Notes: generated from the letters alone by a model not told the origin. Positions 15,945 through 25,272 are shown, counted from the first letter of the stretch. The stretch: 64,000 nt of DNA from Methanospirillum hungatei (GCF_019263745.1 NZ_CP077107.1:1426001-1490000); one strand, 5' to 3'. Made by a program: numbers and translations.

Positions 15945-17341
15945 ACTGCTTTATCTCCCCGTGTTCTCCATTCTCCGCTCTCAAACCAGTCTTGCGATAT
16001 CCCTTTGGTTTTCATCCACTGTGATACGGCCTGCTCCCATTCCTGCCAGAGTTCAGGATGCGTAATTTTGATCTTCTCCAAAATACCAAGGTCGCTTGCA
16101 GGGCACATGTAGCACCCCATCCGGTCAACACCGTGCTTATACATAGAATTGAACGGAGCTTTCTCCCGGAAGATATAGAGCCACACATGAAGGGCTGTCC
16201 AGGTATGAATCGGAGCGAGACAAATCTGGTTCTTTACATAAGAATTGCGCCAGACCCGGGGATTTTTCATGCGTGAAAATGACTCATACTTGCGTTGTCC
16301 GATAAATGATACCATCTCACCTTCTTCACCATAGGTGTTTACAATGTGTTGGCGCAGAGGTTCAAGTTTGGAGGTTCTGCAACACCACCGGTTATCCCTG
16401 GCAGGTGGACCGGATTCTTCAAAGTCCTGCCAGAACTCTTCTATTGATTCTATCCTGACACACTCGAGTCCATACTGTTCCTGCACGTCACAAACATTTT
16501 CTTCGGTTGAGGGAAACTCAAGGCCGGTATCGATATACAGAATCGGGAGTTTCCGGTACGTGTTCATCACAACAAGCAATGTTGCAAGACTGTCTTTTCC
16601 ACCCGAATATGAGACTGACATGGGAAGATGCTCATAAGGGCCGATACTGTCGGCGATGAACTTTCCGGATGCTGCTTCAGCTTTTAATAGCACGTCGGCA
16701 TTTGCTTTGATGACATCATCCCACGTTGCCTGACCGGGTGTATATGCAGAAGGAATATTTTTTCTTGTCTTTACAACCTGCCCCCGTTCCATGCAGCTTG
16801 CTTCATCCGCATCAACCCGTGCCCTGCCAACACCAGCACAGATCCCGGACGGAGTCATCATAAAGACCTCATCTCCTTCCCTGACCGAAGAGTCACAGGA
16901 GATAAGACCGGGAGCCAGAAGACTTCTGCCTTCCCTGACCGATGAAAGCGCTCCCTCGTCAATAATAATAAACCGCTTTTTTGGGGTAGCGATGAGGGCT
17001 GCATCCGGACGGGGAAGAGCCTCCCAGCGACCTTCTGCCGGAAGGTACCGGATTGCTCCGATTATCGCCCCACCCACGATTATCTCTTCCATCCGGTCAT
17101 GATCCGGGACTTTGTTCAGAAGGGCAATCTGGCCTTCGGGAATGATCGACATTCCAAACTGATCTTCATATATTGAATTGACAAAGGCAATATCATCAGA
17201 AAATGCTGGTCGTGCATCACCAGGAGGGGTCACAGGGACTGCACGGGTACTTGCCCCGCATGCACAACGCTCTGCAAGAACCGGCGTATGACACGAATCA
17301 CACCAGTGAAGGAGAATTCTGCCGTGGTATAATCCACCCAT
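15941..17341 (-). CDS. Zinc-ribbon/PUA/PAPS-reductase-like protein
   Basis: A 466-residue three-part protein. C14, C17, C26 and C28 form an N-terminal zinc ribbon; residues about 120-195 look like a PUA domain (RFIIIDEGALSSVREGRSL, EGDEVFMMTPSGICAGVG); residues about 235-460 are a PP-loop PAPS-reductase domain with SGGKDS at 246-251. A CC pair at 320-321 and CxxC at 410-413 have the spacing of the iron-sulphur ligands in assimilatory APS reductases. Methanogens carry several such proteins, some linked to sulphur assimilation; the PUA domain suggests an RNA substrate instead. Function is unproven. It is the first gene before hisH. Confidence 0.75.
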   Translation of the reverse strand: MGGLYHGRILLHWCDSCHTPVLAERCACGASTRAVPVTPPGDARPAFSDDIAFVNSIYEDQFGMSIIPEGQIALLNKVPDHDRMEEIIVGGAIIGAIRYLPAEGRWEALPRPDAALIATPKKRFIIIDEGALSSVREGRSLLAPGLISCDSSVREGDEVFMMTPSGICAGVGRARVDADEASCMERGQVVKTRKNIPSAYTPGQATWDDVIKANADVLLKAEAASGKFIADSIGPYEHLPMSVSYSGGKDSLATLLVVMNTYRKLPILYIDTGLEFPSTEENVCDVQEQYGLECVRIESIEEFWQDFEESGPPARDNRWCCRTSKLEPLRQHIVNTYGEEGEMVSFIGQRKYESFSRMKNPRVWRNSYVKNQICLAPIHTWTALHVWLYIFREKAPFNSMYKHGVDRMGCYMCPASDLGILEKIKITHPELWQEWEQAVSQWMKTKGISQDWFESGEWRTRGDKAV

Positions 17342-17439
17342 ATCTCCCCATTTGTATGATCTATCCCTACATACTGCTTTGTACTGACCAGTCCTCCAAA
17401 CTTCAAAAAAAGCCGTTTTTCAAAAAAATAAGAAAGCTG

Positions 17440-17558
17440 ATCGAATAAAAAATATTATATGATGCGGATAACCACCTCAGTTGATCACGATCTATCATGA
17501 CATATCGAGAGGGTTTGGCATGGGTATGCCATTATGATGACCGGGAAAAGGTGATACA
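17440..17558 (+). promoter_or_regulatory. Promoter and leader of the mbh operon
   Basis: CGAATAAAAAATATTATATG (17440-17460) looks like a BRE/TATA pair; transcription would begin near 17485, giving a leader of about 75 bases. The leader contains GGCAT/ATGCC around 17517-17530, a short hairpin. AGGTGAT just before the ATG at 17559 is the ribosome binding site. Confidence 0.5.
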
Positions 17559-18086
17559 ATGATCCCGTTTATCGTTACTGCTTGTGTGGCTTTTCTGTTT
17601 TATCTGGCGTTGGTTATTGGATCCGGCTCTGTTCTCTTCTGGTCATGGGAGGAAATTTTTGCAGGAATAATCATCGGCCTTGTGACCGGAGTTATCTGTA
17701 GGAAGATCTTTTGCAGGTATAAGAATTACCGGATGTTAAGCCCGGTCCGGCTCATCAGTATTCTCATATATATCTGTGGGCCTTTCCTGGTAGAACTGAC
17801 AAAAGCAAATCTTGACGTTGCATACCGGGTTATTACCGGAAGGGTCAGACCAGGTATTATCAGGCTGCATTCCGGGATGAAATCTGATCTGGGAGTGACC
17901 ATGCTTGCTCATTCAATTACGCTCACACCAGGAACCCTGAGTGTTGACGTAGATGAAAAGAACCATGACCTCTTTATCCACGTCATCCATCTGAACGAAG
18001 GTGATGAGAAGAAACCTGCATTTGAGGCAAAAGAGATCTTTTCATACATGGATATTCCGGCATGGATCCGGAGGATAGCCGAATGA
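17559..18086 (+). CDS. mbhA: MbhA, MnhE-like antiporter subunit
   Basis: A 175-residue membrane protein of the MnhE/MrpE family: two N-terminal membrane segments, then PFLVELTKANLDVAYRVITG and a soluble tail containing HSITLTPGTLSVDVDEKNHDLFIHVI, the family signature. In Mbh hydrogenases it belongs to the Mrp-like Na+/H+ module. First gene of the 14-gene operon, overlapping mbhB by 25 bases. Confidence 0.9.
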   Translation: MIPFIVTACVAFLFYLALVIGSGSVLFWSWEEIFAGIIIGLVTGVICRKIFCRYKNYRMLSPVRLISILIYICGPFLVELTKANLDVAYRVITGRVRPGIIRLHSGMKSDLGVTMLAHSITLTPGTLSVDVDEKNHDLFIHVIHLNEGDEKKPAFEAKEIFSYMDIPAWIRRIAE

Positions 18087-18340
18087 CAGATATCTTTATG
18101 ATTGCCGCCCTGCTCACGGTAATTATCGCCTTTGGGGCTATGGTAAGACTGGTTCTCGGGCCGACAAACCCGGATCGGGTCGTGGCGGTGGATACCATCA
18201 ACACGCTCACGGTAGCGGTCATGATTCTGCTCGGTGTGGTGTACCAGCAGTACATCTTCATTGATGTTGCAATCGTCTACGCTCTGCTATCCTTTGTCTC
18301 AACCCTGTATATTGCAAAGCATATCGGCGGTGAACTCTGA
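18062..18340 (+). CDS. mbhB: MbhB, MnhF-like antiporter subunit
   Basis: A 92-residue protein with three membrane helices and the MnhF core motif RLVLGPTNPDRVVAVDTIN. Part of the ion-translocating module. The stop overlaps the start of mbhC (TGATG), so the genes are translationally coupled. Confidence 0.9.
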   Translation: MDPEDSRMTDIFMIAALLTVIIAFGAMVRLVLGPTNPDRVVAVDTINTLTVAVMILLGVVYQQYIFIDVAIVYALLSFVSTLYIAKHIGGEL

Positions 18341-18696
18341 TGATCGCAGATACTATTATACTCGTCCTGCTTGTCATCGGACTCTTATTCAATGCTCTTG
18401 GAGTAATCGGACTCTTGCGATTCCCTGATGTGTACACGCGACTTCATGCATCGACCAAGGCAACAACATTTGGAAGTATCTTCCTCTGCCTTGGAGTGGT
18501 CGTATTTGCAATATCACAATACCTAGGGACCAGTGATTCCCAGTATCTCATGGTCATCACCCACACCATCATTGCCGTCTTTGCTCTGGCAATAACGAAT
18601 GCTGCAGGATCTCATGCAATCGCCCGTGCTGCACACCGGAGCGGACAAAATCCAGACCCCGCAGTCGTAGATAAACTAACGGAGGCAGGCCTGTGA
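18340..18696 (+). CDS. mbhC: MbhC, MnhG-like antiporter subunit
   Basis: A 118-residue protein with three membrane helices and the MnhG signature GVIGLLRFPDVYTRLHASTK followed by ATTFG. It works with MbhA and MbhB in the Mrp-type module. The C-terminal 25 residues are hydrophilic. Overlaps mbhD by four bases. Confidence 0.9.
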   Translation: MIADTIILVLLVIGLLFNALGVIGLLRFPDVYTRLHASTKATTFGSIFLCLGVVVFAISQYLGTSDSQYLMVITHTIIAVFALAITNAAGSHAIARAAHRSGQNPDPAVVDKLTEAGL

Positions 18697-18938
18697 TAGA
18701 CATTATTCACATTCTGGTTTTAATCGGCATCCTCATCACTGCAGCATTTATTGTCTGGCAGAAGAACCTCATTTCCGCCGCGGTTACCTTTGCAGCGTTC
18801 AGTTTTCTCCTCTCGATTGAATTTTATATCCTCCAGGCCCCGGATGTTGCTATTGCTGAGGCAGCCGTCGGTGCCGGAGTCTCAACGGCAATATTTTTGA
18901 TTGCCATCAGGGCGACCCATGACCAGGAGGTGACATGA
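18693..18938 (+). CDS. mbhD: MbhD, DUF4040 antiporter subunit
   Basis: An 81-residue membrane protein with the DUF4040 motif APDVAIAEAAVGAGVSTAIF, which corresponds to the C-terminal part of MrpA. In Mbh this piece is a separate gene, as here. GTG start overlapping the mbhC stop. Confidence 0.9.
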   Translation: MIDIIHILVLIGILITAAFIVWQKNLISAAVTFAAFSFLLSIEFYILQAPDVAIAEAAVGAGVSTAIFLIAIRATHDQEVT

Positions 18939-19222
18939 TGCGAACCAAAGTAGCATGGTTTACGCTTGTAGTTCTGGCAGCCGGCCTCTTGTTTGCTGCA
19001 GTCTCATTACCGTTCGGAAGCCCTGCGATGTCAGACATGGATGACTACTTTATCGCTCACGGGCAGGAGCAGACCGGTGCAAATAACATCGTGACATCCA
19101 TTGTCTTCGATTTCCGTGGTTTTGATACCCTGGGAGAGGCATGTGTCCTGTTTACCGCAGTCTTTGGAGTATCAGTCCTTTTCAGACTTCGGAAAAAAGA
19201 GGAGGACTACGAATATGAGTGA
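18935..19222 (+). CDS. mbhE: MbhE, MrpA C-terminal-like subunit
   Basis: A 95-residue protein with two membrane helices flanking an extracellular loop (NNIVTSIVFDFRGFDTLGEA, the family's hallmark). Like MbhD it equals a segment of the large MrpA polypeptide. ATG overlaps the mbhD stop, and its own stop overlaps the mbhF start. Confidence 0.88.
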   Translation: MMRTKVAWFTLVVLAAGLLFAAVSLPFGSPAMSDMDDYFIAHGQEQTGANNIVTSIVFDFRGFDTLGEACVLFTAVFGVSVLFRLRKKEEDYEYE

Positions 19223-19694
19223 CAGTCTGAGTAAAATCATCCGGACCACAGCGGATGTGATGTTCCTCTTTATCACGGTGTTTGGTTTTTACATCGTGCT
19301 TCACGGGCACTTAACCCCCGGGGGAGGATTCCAGGGTGGAGCAGTAATCGCAACCGGATTCATTTTGCTGATAGTTGCCTATAAACTGGAGGACTTTTTG
19401 GGATGGTTCCAGAAGAAAACTTTTCAGTCATGCGAGATGTCAGGTCTTATTCTGTTTATCGGAACCGCCCTTGCCGCAATACCACTCGGGTATCTCTTCT
19501 TCATGAACTTCTTAAATGGAACCGGAGGTCTGTTTGGTCAGGCAGTCCCATTTGGGATTAATCCAGGTTTTCTGAATACCGCAGGCACAATTCCTATCAT
19601 GAATATCGCTGTGGGGATTGAAGTGCTCGGCGGACTCAGCATCATCATTCTGTATATGACAAGTGGAATTCGATCTCACGAGGAGGGAGAATGA
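19215..19694 (+). CDS. mbhF: MbhF, MnhB-like antiporter subunit
   Basis: A 159-residue membrane protein with the MnhB motif LHGHLTPGGGFQGGAVIAT. I chose ATG 19215, eight bases before the mbhE stop ends, because the longer in-frame extension lies inside mbhE and lacks family similarity. Four membrane helices follow, ending with a short charged tail. Confidence 0.9.
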   Translation: MSDSLSKIIRTTADVMFLFITVFGFYIVLHGHLTPGGGFQGGAVIATGFILLIVAYKLEDFLGWFQKKTFQSCEMSGLILFIGTALAAIPLGYLFFMNFLNGTGGLFGQAVPFGINPGFLNTAGTIPIMNIAVGIEVLGGLSIIILYMTSGIRSHEEGE

Positions 19695-20035
19695 TAGATA
19701 ATCTTCCATTCCTGGTCGTTGCAATCACCATCCTGCTCGGCCTGTATACCATCCTTCTAAAAAAGGATCTTATCAAAATTATCATGGGAATATCACTCAT
19801 AGAATCCGGAGTCAACCTCTTCCTCATCGCACTTGGCTACCGGTGGGACAGAATTGCACCCATCTTTACCGGGGCTCCTTCTCTTGCCATGGTGATGCCC
19901 ACAGTTCAGGCTCTGACGCTGACGAGCATTGTCATCGGTGTTGCAACCCTTGCCCTGCTGCTCTCCATGGTGATGATAATTTATCGGTATTATCGGACAA
20001 CTGACGTCCGTGAAGTCTCAAAACTGCAGGGGTAA
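19691..20035 (+). CDS. mbhG: MbhG, MnhC/NuoK-like subunit
   Basis: A 114-residue NuoK-type protein with three membrane helices; the conserved segment is IIMGISLIESGVNLFLIAL, whose glutamate lies in a helix used for ion transfer. QALTLTSIVIGVATLALLLS is the second hallmark. Overlaps mbhF by four bases and ends three bases before mbhH. Confidence 0.92.
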   Translation: MIDNLPFLVVAITILLGLYTILLKKDLIKIIMGISLIESGVNLFLIALGYRWDRIAPIFTGAPSLAMVMPTVQALTLTSIVIGVATLALLLSMVMIIYRYYRTTDVREVSKLQG

Positions 20036-20038
20036 AAA

Positions 20039-21607
20039 ATGGATATACTACTTGACAACCTGCCAGGACTTCTTATCGCAATCCCTCTGCTGGGAGCATT
20101 TTTAACTCCACTCCTCTCCAGAGCAGGCGATACGGTCCGAAATGTCTGGATACTTCTCATCACCGCCCTTTCATCACTCTGCGGGCTTTTAGTTGCATCA
20201 CGGGTTCTTGAAACCGGGACGATTGTGTATACATTCGGGGTTGACACGATATCACAGGTAATCCCACCAGATTCAGGGGGCATCCCCATCAGGATCATCT
20301 TTACCATTGATCCGATGAACGCCTTCATGCTCATAATCGCCGCTATCGTCGGTTTTTGTATCACCCTCTACTCCATATCCAGCATGGAGAAATTATCAGG
20401 AAAGGACGGATTCTTTACCCTCCTCCTGCTTCTTATCACCGGCGTATATGGGATGATCGCAACCGGAGACCTCTTCAACTTCTTTGTCTTCCTTGAGATC
20501 AGTTCCCTTGCCGGAGCTGCTCTGGTTGCCTACCGGATAGATAAGGGAGTTGCTGCAGAAGCCGGACTGAAATATGCAGCACTCTCTACCCTCGGGGGCA
20601 TGCTCTTCCTGGTAGGAGTCGGTCTTCTCTTTGCCCAGTATAACTCCCTCAATATGGCAGTTATCGCTGACCGGATGCAGATGACCGGGCTTGATATCAT
20701 CGCATTTGTCCTGTTCTTTACTGCCCTTGCCATGAAGTGTGGAGCAGTCCCCATGCACTTCTGGACGCCGGACAGTTATGCCATGGCACCATCAGCAGTC
20801 ACGGCATTCCTGGTTGTCTCATCACAGGCAAGTCTGTATGCTCTCTTCAGAGTATGTTTCACCCTCTACGGAGGCCAGATAAACCTGCTTACCGTCGGAT
20901 GGGTCATCATCATTCTTGGAGTGCTCTCTATGTTCATCGGTGTCACGATGGCAATCCCACAAAAGGATGTAAAGAGGTTGATGGCATATCATGCAGTCTC
21001 TCAGACCGGATACATGTTGCTTGGTGTCGGAGTCGGACTAGCTGCACTTTCCAGTACCTGCCTTTCCCAGAGTGTCGGGATGATGGCACTCAAGGGAGGG
21101 CTCTTCCATATCATGAACCATGCCCTGTACAAGGGTCTTCTGTTCCTGACCGCCGGTGTCATCATGTACCGGTGTGGAACACGAAATCTCAACCAGCTTG
21201 GTGGCCTTGGACACAATATGAAATGGACCATGGTCTTTTTCATGATCGGAGCACTGGCAATCGCCGGGATTCCGCCATTCAACGGATTTGCATCCAAGTT
21301 GCTCATTTATGAGTCCACGTTCCTGTTCAATCCCCTTCTTGCCGTCATCGCCATGGTCGTGAGTATCCTGACTCTGGCTTCCTTCGTCAAAGTCTTCCAT
21401 TCCATGTTCATGGGTCCAAAACTGCCTGAATATCAGGACGTTGAGGATGCACCAAGACCGATGCTCATTGCGATGGGAATACTGGCAGTTCTGGTTATCC
21501 TCTTTGGTATATTCCCTCAACAGGTGGTAGATGCCCTGGTTGCTCCGGCAGCAACGGCACTCATCGATTACCAGGGCTATATATCGGCAGTCCTCGGAGG
21601 TGCTTAA
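20039..21607 (+). CDS. mbhH: MbhH, MnhD/NuoN-like antiporter subunit
   Basis: A 522-residue polytopic protein of the proton/sodium-translocating family, about 14 helices. Conserved pieces are FFVFLEISSLAGAALVAYR (helix 5 glutamate), the lysine-bearing AMKCGAVPMHFWTPDSYAMA, and AYHAVSQTGYMLLG. It is the main ion-pumping subunit of the antiporter module. Ends exactly where mbhI begins. Confidence 0.94.
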   Translation: MDILLDNLPGLLIAIPLLGAFLTPLLSRAGDTVRNVWILLITALSSLCGLLVASRVLETGTIVYTFGVDTISQVIPPDSGGIPIRIIFTIDPMNAFMLIIAAIVGFCITLYSISSMEKLSGKDGFFTLLLLLITGVYGMIATGDLFNFFVFLEISSLAGAALVAYRIDKGVAAEAGLKYAALSTLGGMLFLVGVGLLFAQYNSLNMAVIADRMQMTGLDIIAFVLFFTALAMKCGAVPMHFWTPDSYAMAPSAVTAFLVVSSQASLYALFRVCFTLYGGQINLLTVGWVIIILGVLSMFIGVTMAIPQKDVKRLMAYHAVSQTGYMLLGVGVGLAALSSTCLSQSVGMMALKGGLFHIMNHALYKGLLFLTAGVIMYRCGTRNLNQLGGLGHNMKWTMVFFMIGALAIAGIPPFNGFASKLLIYESTFLFNPLLAVIAMVVSILTLASFVKVFHSMFMGPKLPEYQDVEDAPRPMLIAMGILAVLVILFGIFPQQVVDALVAPAATALIDYQGYISAVLGGA

Positions 21608-21955
21608 ATGATAGAATCATTCACGCTTTCAACCGGATTTGGTGCATGGAATGCCGTATTCTGGGTGATTGCCTTCATTATAGCCTTCATCATAGGATGG
21701 CTCATCTGGTCACGTGGAGAGAAGACCTATGATTCGAGTGCAGGAGCAACGGCCCCGTTCCTCTCAGGAAATGCAGAACCTGAAAAAGAGGCGGTACACA
21801 TCCGGGCAGGAAACCTGTACTGGGGATATACCGATGCCCTGTCAGGATACTACAAATTCATAAAGCCCTTCCATACCGGTAATCTTTCGGATTATTTCCT
21901 GGCATATTTGTTTGTGACGGCTCTCGTCCTCATCGTGGTGGTGATCCTGAAATGA
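21608..21955 (+). CDS. mbhI: MbhI, linker subunit of membrane-bound hydrogenase
   Basis: A 115-residue protein with one helix at each end (WVIAFIIAFIIGWLIWSRG and LAYLFVTALVLIVVVIL) and a soluble middle with YKFIKPFHTGNLSDY. In known Mbh structures MbhI links the antiporter module to the hydrogenase module. Position and length match the archaeal mbhI. Confidence 0.85.
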   Translation: MIESFTLSTGFGAWNAVFWVIAFIIAFIIGWLIWSRGEKTYDSSAGATAPFLSGNAEPEKEAVHIRAGNLYWGYTDALSGYYKFIKPFHTGNLSDYFLAYLFVTALVLIVVVILK

Positions 21956-22389
21956 AACTCTCTCCATCATTTAACCGGTCACTCTGGGTATTTCATGTGA
22001 ATTCAGGGTCTTGTAACGGATGTGATATCGAGATTGTCGCAGCACTCTGCCCCCGGTACGACCCTGAACGATTTGGAATAAAACTGGTCGGATCACCACG
22101 GCATGCAGATGTCCTGCTTGTTACCGGTCCAGTTACTCACCAGATGAGAGACCGGGTAAAACGGGTCTATGACCAGATGGCAGCTCCAAAAGTTGTCATG
22201 TGTGTAGGAACCTGTGGTCAGTCAGGAGGAGTGTTTTACGACTCCTACAATCTTGACGGACCAATCGACCAGGTTATCCCAGTGGATGTGTATGTGCCAG
22301 GCTGTGCACCACGGCCTGAAGCGATTATTTATGGCGTGGTGCAGGCGATTGCAAAACTTGAGAGGCTAGAAAAGGAGGTGAGATCATGA
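21952..22389 (+). CDS. mbhJ: MbhJ, [NiFe]-hydrogenase small subunit (NuoB-like)
   Basis: A 145-residue protein that holds the proximal [4Fe-4S] cluster. The ligands are C21 and C24 (SGSCNGCDIE), C88 (VGTC) and C118 (PGCAPRP). It passes electrons between MbhN and the NiFe site of MbhL. All four cysteines are present. Overlaps mbhI and mbhK by four bases each. Confidence 0.94.
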   Translation: MKLSPSFNRSLWVFHVNSGSCNGCDIEIVAALCPRYDPERFGIKLVGSPRHADVLLVTGPVTHQMRDRVKRVYDQMAAPKVVMCVGTCGQSGGVFYDSYNLDGPIDQVIPVDVYVPGCAPRPEAIIYGVVQAIAKLERLEKEVRS

Positions 22390-23018
22390 GAGCAACCATG
22401 ACACCACAGGAACTGGCAGACCGGTTTGTCCAGAAATTCGGCACCCGGGTGAGTAATGTCCAGGTAAAGGAGCGGTGTGAAGGAGTGAAAAAACTCCCCC
22501 AGAAGACGGTGTGGATGACGGTTTCCCGTGAAGATATCAATGATGCGGTTGCAGAACTCATCTCAATCGATTATCCACACCTCGGGGTTATCGCAGCATC
22601 AGATAATGGGGATATGATAGACCTTCTCTACCATCTTCAGGTCTTCTTTGGTGGAAAACATGAGGAGATTTGTGTTGTGTTCACCATTCAGGTCCCAAAA
22701 TCAGACCCCCATGTGCCCACGATATCCGGGCTCATCCCCGGTGCAGTCTATTCTGAACGTGAGAAACAGGACATGATCGGGGTTACCGTTGATGGCATTC
22801 CTGACTCACGGCGTATCTTTCTACCAGATGACTTTCCTGAAAATGTATACCCCTGGAGGAAGGATGAAAAAGGCATTCCCCCCTCTATGGTCAGGGAACT
22901 CTGGAAAGTTGATCGCCCCACCGACAGGGCTGTTCCCACGGTAGCAGAACCTGAACCGGTCGAGAAGAAGGAACCAGAACCTGCGAAGGAGGCCCCATCC
23001 GGAGGTGCAGCAGAATGA
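22386..23018 (+). CDS. mbhK: MbhK, NuoC-like subunit
   Basis: A 210-residue NuoC-type protein: FGGKHEEICVVFTIQVPKSD and SEREKQDMIGVTVDGIPDSR, then FLPDDFPENVYPWRKDE, the typical C-terminal element that contacts the large subunit. A 30-residue tail rich in P, E and K (VAEPEPVEKKEPEPAKEAP) follows and appears lineage-specific. It supports assembly of MbhL. Confidence 0.92.
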   Translation: MRATMTPQELADRFVQKFGTRVSNVQVKERCEGVKKLPQKTVWMTVSREDINDAVAELISIDYPHLGVIAASDNGDMIDLLYHLQVFFGGKHEEICVVFTIQVPKSDPHVPTISGLIPGAVYSEREKQDMIGVTVDGIPDSRRIFLPDDFPENVYPWRKDEKGIPPSMVRELWKVDRPTDRAVPTVAEPEPVEKKEPEPAKEAPSGGAAE

Positions 23019-24244
23019 GTCAGAAAAAAGCACCCTATGAACTCCCTATCGGTCCGATACATCCGGCATTAAAAGAGCCAATCAATTTCACCTTTCAGAT
23101 GAATGGTGAGGTTGTTGAAAAGGTCAATTTTTCACCAGGCCGGGCACACCGTGGCATTGAATGGATGGGCATGCGAAGAAATCCGGTTCAGATCCTGCAC
23201 CTGTGTGATAGGATCTGCGGTATCTGTGGCGTTGCTCATGCACTTGTCTTTGCACAGGCAGTTGAGCAGATTGCAGATATCGAGGTTCCTGACCGGGCGT
23301 ATTATGTCCGGACCATTATTGCCGAGTTTGAGAGAATCCAGTCTCACATCCTTTGGGCCGGAGTCGCCGCCCACGAACTCGGATTTGATACCCTCTTTTA
23401 CCTTGCCTGGCAGATTCGGGAAGAGTCAGTCGATGTAATTGAGTATATTACCGGAAACCGGGTCAATTATGGTATCATGATGCTTGGAGGAACCCGTCGT
23501 GACATCACAGTCGATATGTTCCCCCGTCTTGAGCAGGCTCTCCAGTACTATGAGGGGCTCCTGGAAAAGATGGTCAACCTCTTCCTCAATGACAAGACCA
23601 TTGCCATGCGGTGCAAAAACACCGGAATTCTGACGAAACGCCGGGCATTGGAACTTGCAACGGTTGGACCAACCTCTCGGGCTTCCGGCCTTGCCATGGA
23701 TGTCAGAATTGATTCTCCCTATGCAGCATATGGAGACCTTGATTTTGATATCGTGCTTCCTGATGTCTATGGCAGTGATGGTACCGGGGATGTATATGAC
23801 CGGATCATTGTCCGCATCTTTGAGGTGAAACAATCAATCGACATCATCAGGCAGTGCATGAAACAGATGCCCGAAGGCCCGGTTCTTGCTGAAGAGAAGT
23901 ATGCCAAACTGCTCATGAATCTCAAGAAGGCATCCGGCGAGGCATTTGCACGGGTTGAAGCTCCCCGTGGAGAGGATATGCACTATGTCAGGATGAATGG
24001 AAAGCAGGAAGCTCCTGAGATGTGGAAAGTCAAGGCATCAACCTACTCAAACCAGATGGCCTGGGTTGAGATTCTGCAGGGAGAGCAGATTGCTGACATC
24101 CCGATTATTGTCGCATCCATTGATCCCTGTATGTCATGCACCGATCGGGTTGCTGTGGTAAGTACAGACGGGGATGCTGGGATCATGACAAAGGAACATC
24201 TTCACCGGTTATCGGTTGAAAAGACACGGAGGCTTCAGGCATGA
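23015..24244 (+). CDS. mbhL: MbhL, [NiFe]-hydrogenase large subunit
   Basis: A 409-residue group 4 hydrogenase large subunit. Both metal-binding pairs are present: C68 and C71 in RICGICGVAHA, and C372 and C375 in DPCMSCTDR. This distinguishes it from Mbs sulfane reductases and from NuoD, which lack one or both pairs. About 34 residues follow the last cysteine, and a maturation protease normally trims the large subunit there. It would make or use H2 with ferredoxin as partner. No maturation genes (hyp) or protease are in the window. Confidence 0.95.
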   Translation: MSQKKAPYELPIGPIHPALKEPINFTFQMNGEVVEKVNFSPGRAHRGIEWMGMRRNPVQILHLCDRICGICGVAHALVFAQAVEQIADIEVPDRAYYVRTIIAEFERIQSHILWAGVAAHELGFDTLFYLAWQIREESVDVIEYITGNRVNYGIMMLGGTRRDITVDMFPRLEQALQYYEGLLEKMVNLFLNDKTIAMRCKNTGILTKRRALELATVGPTSRASGLAMDVRIDSPYAAYGDLDFDIVLPDVYGSDGTGDVYDRIIVRIFEVKQSIDIIRQCMKQMPEGPVLAEEKYAKLLMNLKKASGEAFARVEAPRGEDMHYVRMNGKQEAPEMWKVKASTYSNQMAWVEILQGEQIADIPIIVASIDPCMSCTDRVAVVSTDGDAGIMTKEHLHRLSVEKTRRLQA

Positions 24245-25272
24245 TAATGGAGCTTCTTACCACCATTGCTGGTGTTGTACTCATCACGTTGTTTGGGATA
24301 ATAGCCGGTCTTTTCCTGATAGGTGTTGACCGAATCTGTGCAGCACGAATGCAGATGAGACAGGGACCTCCCCTGACCCAGCCCTTTACCGATATCAGAA
24401 AACTCCTCTGCAAGGATTCAGTCGTACCTGCAAATGCTATCCCGTCACTTTTTAATGCAGCACCCATCGTTGCATTTGCATCAGCAGTGACGGTACTCTT
24501 TTACCTTCCCCTGGGCAGCATTCTCCCGGTCGGGACACCTCTTCCCATGATTGGTGAATATGGAGACCTGATCTTGATCATGTACCTGTTGACGGTCCCG
24601 GCCCTTGCGATGGTTGCCGGGGGATTTGCTTCAGGATCTCCCTATGCAAGTGTGGGTGCCCAGCGTGAGATGGTGACTATGATCGCCTATGAGTTTCCTC
24701 TTGCAATCGCAATTGTCGCAATTGCCTGGAGACTTGCCGTAGAAGGTTTGGTCATGCCATTCTCTGTGAACACGCTCGCAGCAAATCCCATTTGGACAGT
24801 TGTCGGACCGGTCGGAATCATCGGCTGTATCCTCCTGCTCATCGTACTTGCATGGGTCACCCCTGCTGAGCTCTCCCGGATCCCCTGTGATACCCCGGAA
24901 GCAGAAACCGAACTGTGTGGTGGGCTTCTGGTCGAGTACTCGGGACGAAACCTTGCCCTCTTCTCCCTCTCCATGGCTGCGAAACTGGTGGCGATGGCAG
25001 GCCTTGCGGTGCTCCTCTTCTTCCCCTGGAATCTCTCTCCGGTTCTTGGAATGTCAGGAGTCATGGCAGCCGGAGTAGATCTGATCTTCTTCCTTCTCAA
25101 GGTGATTGTGGTCATGTTTTTCTCCGTTTCACTTGTCCGGGTGGTTATGGCACGGTTCAGGATCAACACCGTGGTATCTTTGTATTGGGGATGGCTCACG
25201 ACCATCGGACTCATCGGGATGTTTCTTATCATACTTGATGGGAGTATTCTCAGTGCGGGGTGTTTCTTATGA
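24241..25272 (+). CDS. mbhM: MbhM, NuoH-like membrane anchor
   Basis: A 343-residue membrane protein, about eight helices, with GVDRICAARMQMRQGPPLTQ and FTDIRKLLCKD near the start and SPYASVGAQREMVTMIAYEF in the middle, the conserved loops that line the quinone-like cavity in complex I and the corresponding site in Mbh. It joins the hydrogenase arm to the membrane. ATG overlaps the mbhL stop. Confidence 0.94.
   Translation: MIMELLTTIAGVVLITLFGIIAGLFLIGVDRICAARMQMRQGPPLTQPFTDIRKLLCKDSVVPANAIPSLFNAAPIVAFASAVTVLFYLPLGSILPVGTPLPMIGEYGDLILIMYLLTVPALAMVAGGFASGSPYASVGAQREMVTMIAYEFPLAIAIVAIAWRLAVEGLVMPFSVNTLAANPIWTVVGPVGIIGCILLLIVLAWVTPAELSRIPCDTPEAETELCGGLLVEYSGRNLALFSLSMAAKLVAMAGLAVLLFFPWNLSPVLGMSGVMAAGVDLIFFLLKVIVVMFFSVSLVRVVMARFRINTVVSLYWGWLTTIGLIGMFLIILDGSILSAGCFL

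Noticed and set aside
20396-21520. Long antisense frames within mbhH
   Set aside because: They lie wholly inside a strongly conserved antiporter gene, are rich in histidine and cysteine as expected of antisense shadows, and have no start context.
24687-25232. 181-codon antisense frame within mbhM
   Set aside because: It is fully inside mbhM, and its high arginine and threonine content is the mirror of a membrane-protein gene.
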